DNA of 64,000 nucleotides, from NCBI GenBank assembly GCA_935421135.1, contig OW285191.1:3449219-3513218 (forward strand). Direction: 5' to 3'. The DNA comes from Bugulina stolonifera (Eukaryota > Bryozoa > Gymnolaemata > Cheilostomatida > Bugulidae). The notes under the pieces were generated by a model. It was given only the letters and a program-made list of their open reading frames with translations. It was not told the origin of the DNA and ran no database searches. Below, piece after piece: positions 53,501-64,000 of this stretch. The translations under genes and the position numbers were made by a program. The first letter of the stretch is position 1. Each line of letters starts with the position of its first letter.

Positions 53501-56500
53501 GTCCTTCTTCAAGTTCCCGACAAACTCTCGAAGGGAGACGTTAAACTCATCAACCTTACAAGCGAGGTACGCACACGTCGTACTGAAATAGGCGAGACAA
53601 CGGTTAAAATAGATGAATACAATTAATAAACATGGCGGATCTACCTCTTGCTGTACTGATCATTGACTTCACTGCACAGCTAGTCAAACTGTCACATTAT
53701 CTAATAAGCTAGTGTTGATCCATGATTTGCTGTTTAGTACATACTATACACTGTATGTGTAGATCTACACTCCATGTAGTGTAGATCTACACTTTGTGAA
53801 CAGAGGTCTACAGTAATCAGTATGCTGTGGCCTAGCACTACTCACTTTAGTGTCTGAAGGGTAGGGCCTATATTGTGGACGGTTGCTATTGGTGGCTATG
53901 AAAAATAATGTCCCTCTGCAGCACATGCTGCCATTTGTGAATTTGCTCACATTTTCTACTTGTATATCTTATAGTTTGTGTTTTACCAGCAATAACTTAT
54001 GTTAGTGTACATGTACTAAAAATTGCATAGTAATGCACGTATATTGGAGTTGTTCACCCTCAATTATGAGAGATGAAATAGTGGACAACTCCTACTCATT
54101 AAACTGTTGCTAATGTCCACATTCTATTCTATAGAAGATAACTTGTAGAGTGTAATATTATAATATTATAATGAACAAAAAGAGACAAAACTACGATACA
54201 CTAGTCCTAGAGTAGAACCGAAGTGGAACCAGATACCACTAGCACACTGCACACAGAACAGAACACAGGCTGCACGTGGCCTATGTGCTATCCAATACCA
54301 GCACCAAAACCTCTCATGCAGCCATACTAGTTAAATTAAACTCACAGATATTATAATCTTCAGGTATATTATACTGAGGAGACTGTCTTATCTTATATGG
54401 TTGCTTTATACAACTGCAGTGTCTGTCCATGGTACAGGGAGACACGGTCGGTTGCAATGCTCAGGGTAATTGTGTCACAAGAGATGATTTATGTCACAAC
54501 TTCTTAAACATTTACAAGGCTTTATTTTACAGCATGTGTCATAATATTTGCACTTTTTAACTTAAGAAAACATGCCTATTAAAAGTATATTAATTACTAA
54601 ATGACGTAAATGCAGTAGTTGGCAATTCAGAAAAAAAACTTAAAAACAAAAAATCAATTTCTTGGATAATAAATGGGTGGGATTTCACTTATAGAAATAT
54701 CTAGTGTGGAACGGAAGAAGTGACTGCTGGGTGATGCTATGCACATGGAAAATTCTGTTACCTACATGATTATTATTTAGACATACACAATAAATGTACA
54801 AGCAATATTATAGACTACCTGTTTATATCATGTCTACTGTTAACCAATGCAGTGGCACTTACACATAGTATACAAATGTACATTGTAAGTATCTAGTGTA
54901 GATATATTACCAGTTTATAATGTATATTTTTAGCCTATGTGTACATTTCAACAATAGTTAGAATTACAATGTGTGGTAGTGAATTGATGGGCAGATGAAA
55001 TTATGCCCACATAATGACAAGATTATGTCTGTGATTGTATTATTTACTTTGAAGAGGCTTTTGACATGGCGACACACTTGAGCAGGTGATTGTTGGCTGA
55101 CAGCTGATGTGCTCATTATGGATGCACAGGTTTGACTGGAGGGCAAGACTTTATAGAGTAAGACACAGAGCACATGAGGAGTACCTGTTATTATAGTACT
55201 GCAGTACCACTTCCATAGGAGGGGGAACAACTCCCATTACATATATTACTAAATTTAGCCAAAATATTACTATGCAACTCTGTGAAAGTACTAAGTATAC
55301 TATTGCAAAGTGCAGCCCATGCTAAGCAGGAAATGGGAAACACCCACTTTTGTTACTACAACCCACAGTTAAATTATGGTCTCCATGCCTCCTCCCTAGG
55401 CCTCTGTAACGGTGTTCTACTTGCTTACTTTTATACTAAATTTTGTGTGGGGTGTATAATTTCACACCAGTGTCAATGTAGATGGTGGAGATATTACTTA
55501 CAGCTGTAGATAGTGTCATTGTATTCATACCTACATTACAGCATAGATAGGGTCCACTATATATCAGTATAACAATACAGTATATACATGTAATAGTATT
55601 GTGTTTATGGTGTCAGATGGTGTCAGTTAACTATGATGAAAGGGCAGATAGCAGAGAGCAATGACATGTTACACTTATCATAGACCTACACATTATCTAG
55701 AATACTTATTATAGTCAATAATACTATAGTGTTGTATGCAACGGTGTACATACATAATACCAGTCCTTTAGTATGCAGTGGTGTACATACATAATACCAG
55801 TCCTGTAGTATGCAACGGTGTACATACATAATACCAGTCCTTTAGTATGCAGTGGGCACTATCATCACCATTATAACTACTATATATTATATTATAGCTA
55901 ACAGGATGTGCACACAACTCCTGTTTATAGTAGGTTATGTTGACAGTTGACACACAGTGGCAGTTGATTGATTGACAAGTAAAAGTCATGGAGATTAGCA
56001 TCAGATGAGCAGCTACTCAAAACTGTAAACAAACATCATCTCATAGGATTAGGTGGGGTTCACCCTAGAGTTAATCCCTGGAGGGGAATGACAACAAAAA
56101 GCAAGTAGGCAAACCCCTTATACTGCTGGTTCTTATGATCAAATAGGAGAAAACATTTATAGGAACTAAAAATTGAAGCATGATGAAAGTTATCTCCAAG
56201 CACTTGTTTTGGACTGGCAGTGGCAGAAGATAGCTTGATATGATATTATGATATACTACTGAGATAACTGCATGTCACCACCAACTGCCCTTTCATATCG
56301 GCTTTCCTATTGGTTAGCTGTAGGAGATTTAGAGAGTTGATTTGTTGACAGCAGACAGGCAGGTGCTTGACTGCTATTCTATGGAAGTGTGCCTGCCTCA
56401 CTCAGTTTATTTAGCTAATTGTCTCTTTATCCACAAAATTCCAAGTTTATAAAAAATAACAAACTCCTAAATAATGTTAATTAAATATAATTAAGACCAA

Positions 56501-59500
56501 CATGTCTATTATACTATATACATTATGTTATACTACCTTCCACATGTCTATTAGACTATTATTTTAGGTAGAGTATAGAGTATAGACACTATATACCTAC
56601 TTACAAGTACATGTATATGTCTATTATACTATATACAATATACATTATATATTATATACCTGCCTACAAGTGCATGTCCATTATACTATAATATACTATA
56701 TTATGCATATACCTGCATACAAGTACATGTAGGCCTACACTTACACCAGAGTATAATATACACCGCTGTACACAGTGTACACAGTATACAATAGTATATA
56801 ACCTACTGTGTATTTCCATATTTTATTTACACTTGAGACAGAAGCATTCCCTGCCCCCATCTGGTAAACATCAGTAAACAGTTTTAGCATCACAAGGAAT
56901 TTCCAATTAAATTAACTAGGAGCTTGTAGCTTCCACTATTTGCTGTCATACTGTGATACTACTTGTATAATATATAGTTTTATAAATGTGTATGTGATGT
57001 AAACATACATGTATATATACTGTATAGGCTATCTGTATGTAGATCTACCCTATTCAACATACGCACACACACACCAAGTAATGTTATGTTTTGTATAAAG
57101 TGTACCTGAACTAGCACAGTATAGGCTATATTGTGATACACAGAGATATGCTAGGCTCCTACTTCACTTTACAACGGCACACCACACACGAAACATATAC
57201 ATGCATATAGACGCCATAGTAATGTAGGCCTATATTCATGTATGCATATTAATACATACTATAATATACTGTAAATAGTTTATATCAGTTTAGGAGTTGT
57301 GTACCCCTGTCACGTGTATTGCACTATATTATACATTACTAAGTAGTGTAGTTAATAATGAATCAGAGCAAACAGGACATAAACAAATAGTAAACATTGA
57401 TTTGACCAGATGACTGGACAGTGACCAGCATCTCACTGGTCAAGGTACTGTCTGTCACTGTATATGGGTGGGCAGAGTATATGCATGTATAATATTATAG
57501 TGTTATATAGTGTAAATTGTAATACATTGTATAGTGAGTGACATCAGCTTACCACTATTCTAGGACTAAATTATGTTATATTACACAGAGTAGCTGTGTT
57601 GTATTAAACAGGCTGGCTGACTGATCAAGTGTGTACATACATGTAAATACACCGTGTACGTACACTGCGTACATACAAGCACATAATCATCACCATGATA
57701 GTGACACTTATGTGGTATCCAGCATAATTATCATACATAATATTATTATTGTACAAATACGTAATGAGGAGCATGTTGAAATACATGCCTGGATGTTGTT
57801 ATATTAATTTTGTTATTAATTTCATATTATCTTATTTGCATAATTTCTATGATCCAGTAAATCTATAGTTGGTATGATACTCATCCTGTTTGTGGAGAGT
57901 AGGGCCTATACTGTTTGGTTTCTTATCAATATAATCGTATATTGTAGTGTATATGACTGGTGGTATTTCAGTGAGAAAGGGATAGTCTACTTGTGGCAAG
58001 GCAAGAATTAAGTCTCTTTCAAGTCATTTAAAGTTTCTTTGAATTCATTTCAAGTCCCTCAAAGTCAAGCCATGAAATATTTGACTTAAATCAGAACAAG
58101 TGGTCAAAGAAGAAGAAATATTGTTTCAGAGAAAGATTTTGTGTCATGTTGTGAAGAAAGATTGGAAGTTCACATAAACCTGAAAAAAAAGTAAAACCGT
58201 TCACACACTGGTTCACACGCGGTGTACTGGTTCACACATGGTACACTGTATGACAGTAAAACATGACAACCATGAAAACAACTTGAATTCCTAATAATCT
58301 TGTAGAAGTTCAATAGTTAACAGTAGAGTAGCTCCAGTCTAACGGTGAGTAGATAATGCATGAACCACCAGTGATCAGGTAGGAATGTGAAACCAAACCC
58401 ATCTACATGAGTATGAACTAACTAACAGTGACGAACTGACAGTGATGAACTAACAGTGACGATCTAATAGTGAAGAATCAAGTCATCTTGTACTCTGCTT
58501 TATCTACACTGGTAGTCAAATCAAGTATCAATAAACTGTTATACCGAATTATGTTATCCGACAGCAGAGCAGAGAGAAGACCAAGTAGAGCCAGAATCTC
58601 ATGAAGGGAGGAGGTAGACTGTCCTTTCACCAACTGATGATTCAAAACTAGAGGTTTCTCAACTGGTATGAATACCTCGAAACTAAAATAGACGCTGGGC
58701 ACACTATCACACAACATGCTAGGAATAGGAACACAGGCTATAGACATATTCTGCTACTATCATAGTGTTGACTGGTGGTATAGTTTGCTATCTTGTATAC
58801 ACAGTTACTTACGTGTAAGTATGATAGTACGTACATATAAATAGCTTATCAGAAGGGAACGCTCCCACTATTTACTCACATGCAATTAAGTTGTAATTTT
58901 TAGCACATTAATGGACATGGAGACTGGACTACTATCTACTGTATCTAATAGGTGGGGCACCAATGCTTCTACTCATAGCTGTGATAGAGAGAGTAGAGTG
59001 TTAATTTGGTAGTTTGTCCCCAGATAAGGAGCACTATATACATGTATATATAGCTAGATCATGTGATCAGTATATCTCTACTACCTGGATATACAGCTAC
59101 CAAGGATCTCACCATGTAGCATGTTAATTGATCAGATAATATTTTTTATAATGTGCTACTTGTCTAAATTGATCAACACAACATAACACAGGGTACAGTA
59201 ATACTGCAATGATATAATTCACATTATGTGAAAACCCATGCTTGCTTTGTAAACTTGTTAACCCAATTTACGAACCCCATTTACCAACCATAAATCACAG
59301 ACATTCCAGTGATACAAGCATATATTAAGTACATAATATGGGCCTACATTACATCTGCACTATGTACACCTACACACACTGTTAGGCCCTATATATATAT
59401 ATATATATAGCCTACATGTATATTGAATACTTACATAATATCTTTAGGGTGGTAGTCCATTGCAGAGTACTTTAGATAAACTCTCTTTAAATATATGATA

Positions 59501-62500
59501 GCAATCGCCTGAAACAGTCAGTACATACATCATATTTTTATATTTTATTTACTTATAATATACATGTATGAACAAACAGACAAAAACATGATAAGTTACA
59601 TTATAACACGCATATTATTCTATAAACATGTACATGTATGTCCATAGTTATAAGTTAACTATTTTAATATTGCATGGAGCATCTGTACAATTATATAACG
59701 CTTAGTCTCCAGTCCATAATATCTTTGTTCTATGGATGTACAGTCATAACTCACAAGTGAGTTATGTACTGAAGTACACATGTACTAGAGTACATAGGTA
59801 CTCATCCTGAGAAAAGAAAGTGTACAATACTTATTAGCTATAGACGATATTAATCTGACACTAGCTAATAAAAGGTGGTGTGTGGTACATAATACTACAA
59901 ACCCTGACAGTGGGTGGCATCGGAGGTTTGAAGGACCTGCAGAAAGCTTTGAGTGCCAGCTCAAAATGTCTCACGAGAGAGTCTTGTTCCTCTACTGTAA
60001 TAAACCTGGAGTTGTGAGCTTGCCCCTGGATAATAAGACAAACTATTTATTTAAATACATAAAGGATGCCAGATTGAAGATATCAACTAAAGATGTTTGT
60101 CCTGCTATGCCTAATGCTACTTATATTTGACACCTAAATTCAGGTGCTACAACAAACAATACTAAATAGTAGCAAACTAATAATAAATATAATTAAATTA
60201 AATTACTCTTTAGGTAACACAATATAGAATAGACTATAATTGAATAGATGAGTGTTTGACTTGAGTTTACAATAGAATGGGGTAAACAAGTATAATATTA
60301 TATAATTACTATGTGGTGTATTTACTGTTACTATCTATACACACAATGTAGTCACCATCAATGTTATTATAGCAATATAGCAAGCAGTCTGTTTGCCTAG
60401 CCTTACCATATTACACCAATCTCTAAAGATATTAGGACTAACAGTACATATTATTATTAGTACAAAACATACTATGCTGTTATGATACAATGCAGTGTAA
60501 GTAAGCAGGTAGTCTACATGCACCTTCTACTGGTGGATATCTGGATACCTGTACTTCTGATAAATTCAGTTCATGTAAAATATTTGTATTTTTATCAATA
60601 TGCTGATGAAGTGTATAATTACTCTTATGAGGTCACTAACAAGTATGCTACATGCAGTTAATTCACATATCAGGCATACAGGTAGGTAATACAGGTAAAT
60701 ATCGTACAGCATAATGTTTCAGAGTCTTATGTAAGCATACTTGGGGAGATAATTCAAAATATGTGAACTTACATTCACACATAAGGGCCCCAACCAGTAT
60801 ATCCTACTTCAAAGGGAACAAAAACTCTTTACCAAAATCTCACACAAAGGGTTGATACATGCGCTGGTATGTAGGAGTATGAAATAAAGATACAGGTAGT
60901 TGAGTTCAACCAAACACTCTGTAGAGTAACTTATTACCCCATAGTATTAGAAACTATTTTAGATTCACTGATTGAGTTAACTCGATAAGCGTAACTGACA
61001 ATAGCCCAGTATTATTTTTACAGTTTATATATTAATAATAGCTTATTAGATTTAATATTCAGAAAGTAATATAATTCAGTTATAATATTCATATAAAGTG
61101 GAAATTGGTAACAGAAGCTCCATTAGAAAACAGCGGATAGTTCAAACCTAATAAATGTGAAGTTATTGTGTAACCATTGAGAGTCATCAGAAATGAGATA
61201 ATTGGGGACTAGTGCACAGCATATCAAGTATCATATCAGGGTGATGATACACACTTTGAATTGAATAGACTAAACCTCTACAACACCATGTAGGCTGACT
61301 AAACCACTACTTAGTCTACAGTCCACTACATACAGTCCACTATGTACTTACAGTCCACTATATACAGTCCACTATGTACTAATACAGTCCACTACATACA
61401 GTCCACTAAGTACTAACAGTCCACTATATACAGTCCACTATGTACTAACAGTCCACTACATACAGTCCACTAAGTACTAACAGTCCACTATATACAGTCC
61501 ACTAAGTACTAACAGTCCACTACATACGGTCCACTAAGTACTAACAGTCCACTATATACAGTCCACTAAGTACTAACAGTCCACTACATACGGTCCACTA
61601 TGTACTAATACAGTCCACTACATACGGTCCACTGTGTATTAACAGTCCACTACATACAGTCCACTAAGTACTAACAGTCCACTACATACGGTCCACTATG
61701 TATTAACAGTCCACTACATACAGTCCACTAAGTACTAACAGTCTACTATATACAGTCCACTAAGTATTAACAGTCCACTACATACGGTCCACTAAGTACT
61801 AACAGTCCACTATATACAGTCCACTAAGTACTAACAGTCCACTACATACGGTCCACTAAGTACTAACAGTCCACTACATACGGTCCACTATGTACTAACA
61901 GTCCACTACATACGGTCCACTAAGTACTAACAGTCCACTACATACGGTCCACTATGTATTAACAGTCCACTACATACAGTCCACTAAGTACTAACAGTCC
62001 ACTATATACAGTCCACTATGTACTAACAGTCCATTATATACGGTCCACTATGTAGGGCCTACTAACAGTCCACTAACCACTGTTAGTCTGTTACTATTCA
62101 GCTCCTATGGAGATTTAGAGCATTGGAGAGAAAGACTAACCATCGCAGAACCGAATTGCTTTTAAACCACAAATTGTGTCTATTATCATTCTATCATGCA
62201 AAATGTATATACTATGGTACAGTCTGAGGTATTTCAAAAAGCTTTAGTTTTAACAGCCTAGCTGATCACACAATATTGGTGTTCACTAGTGAGGTAGGAG
62301 AACTCAGTTACACGCCGACTCATAGTCATCTAGGTACAGAAATCATTTACTGCTTTCATACAATATGGAAAATGCCTCGTGCTAGCACACACCATAAACG
62401 TAACTGTTGCTCCATGGTATTATGTTATTAGGCCAGCATGCTGGTATGGTCGGAGAAATTCTTCAGTCAGACCTTCCAGGCATGGGTATTTTCATGTGAG

Positions 62501-64000
62501 TGAAATTGAGCCCAGGACCGCTCAGTTGGCAAATTAAAAGTCCTCGCATAAGCTAACACCCCATATATGGTAGGGTGGCCATAAAATGAAGAGTGCCTTG
62601 TGTGTAGCTTGTTCGATACATATCTGTCACTCACCGGTGAAGCTTTCTTTTAGGCTACAAGGTTGCTGAGCTGGTGTAGTGATGGTATGTCCTGTTCACT
62701 GTGCTAGCCAATTAGGTGCCATAGAAGCTCGGGTTCAAACCCCAATCAGTGCTGAGTATTTTCATGGATGTGAAATCAAGGCCTTGATTGCGCAACTAAC
62801 AAATTCAAATTCCTTGAATAAACTGGAATCACATGATGTTGGGTGTTTAGAAACTAGTTTCCTCAAGTTCCATTACACACAATTACCAGCATAAGATGAC
62901 ATGAGGTTGGCACCAACATCACCTCCAGAATAACCATTTCAAGGATCCTGCCTTTAGTACAATGTGCTGTTTTCATAATATAAAAGAGCATTTAGATTAA
63001 TCTCTAAGATTTTAAACTATTGAAAAATAATTTAATAATGGTTTTAGGGTGGTTGCAGGCAATTGATAACAACTAATAAAGGCCGCCAGTTTTGCAGTCA
63101 ACTTTGATCACTGAGCCAGGCAAAATTGGAGGATTTGTTTAGCCGTGCCCAGCACGCCGGCTAATTCTGAAAACGTGAAGCAAAAGCTACATAGATTGTG
63201 CGCTCAGCACAAGGCTCTATACTATTACAGGCGAAGTACAAAAAGTGATGGAAAGTCGAGACAAGACAAGAACATATTCACAACATAAAATTCTGAAGTG
63301 CATTGAACTGACCCTCCGAGTATTTTCATTAAAACGACGAAGTCAGTGTTAAACGAGGTCTATTTACTTTAAGCTTCGAGTTAGATTGTCTGCAACGGTG
63401 TTGTCTTCAGGAACATTAGTTACCTATTGGCAAAATTGTACAGTTTGGACGGTTTCTCTGTCCTCTCCACTGTAGTAAGCTAGTGACTTTCTAATTTAAT
63501 AATAATAATATATTTATGAAAACATAGCATGTGAACAACAAATGTTAAACATTGTCATTTACATGTAGGGCCTAATGCCTATTAAATTAAGGAAGTCTGC
63601 TAAAATTATTAAATTTACTATATTTCGTTGATAACCATCACAGCATATACCTCATTTTCCCCATGTTAGGATACAGCTCAGGCGGTCATTACTTAGATTA
63701 GATACTAGAGTTACTCTAAGAGTAGATAGCATTATGATCATGATCGATTAACATTATGATGATTATCATAATCCCATCTGATAATCTTAATGCATTTCAT
63801 ATAAGCTATATTTGTATTAACAGTATTACAGTATTACAATCATTTTCATCTAGTTTGATTAATTCACCAGAGTGAACTCACTGAAAACTCGGAATCCTCA
63901 TAGTTGTGCTCGTTACGGGAAATAAAAGAGGCATGAACTTCTTCTTTCAGGCGTTGTATTTCATTTTCATTGCCAAATATCCAATTAAGCTTTTGTGAAC
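50537..64000 (-). CDS. CCNH: Cyclin H, nearly complete, 5' end beyond the window
   Basis: The regulatory subunit of the CDK7-cyclin H-MAT1 kinase (CDK-activating kinase, part of TFIIH). Exons on the minus strand are 63882-64000 (partial), 63424-63469 (borders uncertain), 59903-60005, 59435-59508, 53381-53582, 52709-52813, 52246-52301, 51932-52002, 51406-51517 and 50537-50657. Collinear matches are SQKLNWIFGNENEIQRL, FITVEEQDSLVRHFELALK, FKPPMP, AIIYLKRVYL, MDYHPKDI, TTCAYLACKVDEFNVSLREF, AYRPLEGLFINLK, NAYLLYSPSQIALAALM and an acidic ELDDDDD near the C-terminus. Both cyclin folds are represented and the length is close to the human 323 aa. The start codon lies a few codons beyond position 64000. 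The end is uncertain: either the stop at 50537 or a further exon after a donor at 50581. The largest introns are 5.9 kb and 3.4 kb. Confidence 0.95.
52313..52508. repeat. 32-bp minisatellite in CCNH intron
   Basis: Six copies of GATACACTACAGCACAACCA ATCAAATGTTAT, starting about 12 bases from the acceptor of the exon at 52246-52301. Confidence 0.93.
53323..53376 (-). repeat. Diverged tandem copy of the CCNH exon 5 end and donor
   Basis: 58 bases downstream of the real exon end (53381), an intronic copy aligns without gaps to the last ~45 coding bases. Its translation would be TACHPLGGLFMNLK against TAYRPLEGLFINLK, and it again ends in AAA|GTACAT. It looks like an old tandem duplication across the 5' splice site. 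Confidence 0.85.
53583..59434. other. Large CCNH intron
   Basis: AT-rich intron with TACATGTA words and short repeats. One is a roughly 40-bp unit repeated three times near 55738-55855 (GGTGTACATACATAATACCA). An 89-codon minus-strand frame at 58478-58747 has no family resemblance, and the flanking CCNH exons already join in phase without it. Confidence 0.6.
61310..62075. repeat. ~32-bp minisatellite in CCNH intron
   Basis: About 24 units of ACAGTCCACTACATACAGTC CACTAAGTACTA. The half-unit CAGTCCACTA itself alternates, giving an inner repeat of 14-18 bp with TACGGTCC variants. Confidence 0.95.
62430..62890 (+). mobile_element. Candidate tRNA-derived SINE copies
   Basis: At 62662-62742 a box A-like word (TGGTGTAGTGATGG) precedes a good RNA polymerase III box B, GGTTCAAACCC (62732-62742). 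The body that follows (TATTTTCATGGATGTGAAAT) resembles 62488 onward (TATTTTCATGTGAGTGAAAT), so two diverged copies appear to sit in tandem. The box A-B spacing is slightly long for a tRNA gene and no tRNA cloverleaf closes. Confidence 0.45.

Noticed and set aside
58478..58747. 89-codon minus-strand frame in the large CCNH intron
   Set aside because: No family resemblance; the flanking CCNH exons join in phase without it.
59882..60130. 82-codon plus-strand frame
   Set aside because: Antisense shadow of the cyclin H exon at 59903-60005, which matches cyclin H with correct splice sites.

Overview
The window is nuclear DNA of an invertebrate animal. It is AT-rich, its genes are split by spliceosomal GT-AG introns, and four genes are clear orthologs of conserved animal proteins. 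It also carries a complete non-LTR retrotransposon, several DNA transposons and an unusual density of minisatellites. I suspect a sponge or another early-branching or marine invertebrate, but nothing here fixes the species.

Layout. 1-1783 (+): last four exons of PSMC4/Rpt3, a 26S proteasome ATPase. 3318-4421 (-): a two-exon gene of unknown function (255 aa) with a CxxC/CxxC zinc-binding-like cluster and a PP1-docking-like RVxF motif. 4934-16695 (-): two candidate exons of an unrecognised cysteine-containing protein, separated by 11.4 kb that holds a complete LINE (10.3-16.26 kb) with intact ORF1 and ORF2. 16.7-21.1 kb: intergenic, with a 1.2-kb non-autonomous DNA transposon. 21145-38901 (-): a complete CEP128 ortholog, 23 exons reconstructed in phase, 1151 aa. 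40599-48964 (+): a complete hnRNP L/LL ortholog, 14 exons, 708 aa, four RRMs. 50537-64000 (-): nearly all of cyclin H (CCNH), 5' end outside the window. CEP128 and hnRNP L are head-to-head 1.7 kb apart; hnRNP L and CCNH are tail-to-tail 1.6 kb apart. The genes act in general cell functions (proteasome, centriole appendages, RNA splicing, CDK-activating kinase/TFIIH) and show no operon-like relationship.

Most striking observation. Many intronic tandem repeats are anchored on splice sites. In at least six places the repeat unit itself contains a copy of the exon end plus the 5' splice site, or of the 3' splice site. These are PSMC4 exon 2 acceptor (about 11 copies), PSMC4 exon 3 donor (3), CEP128 exon 8 donor (about 31), hnRNP L exon 13 acceptor (5), hnRNP L exon 13 donor (8) and CCNH exon 5 donor (2). 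Other repeats begin flush at a donor (CEP128 exons 15, 19, 21). This looks like a recurring process of tandem duplication across AG|GT junctions. A second notable point is a J-domain-like HPD segment at the start of the LINE ORF1 protein.
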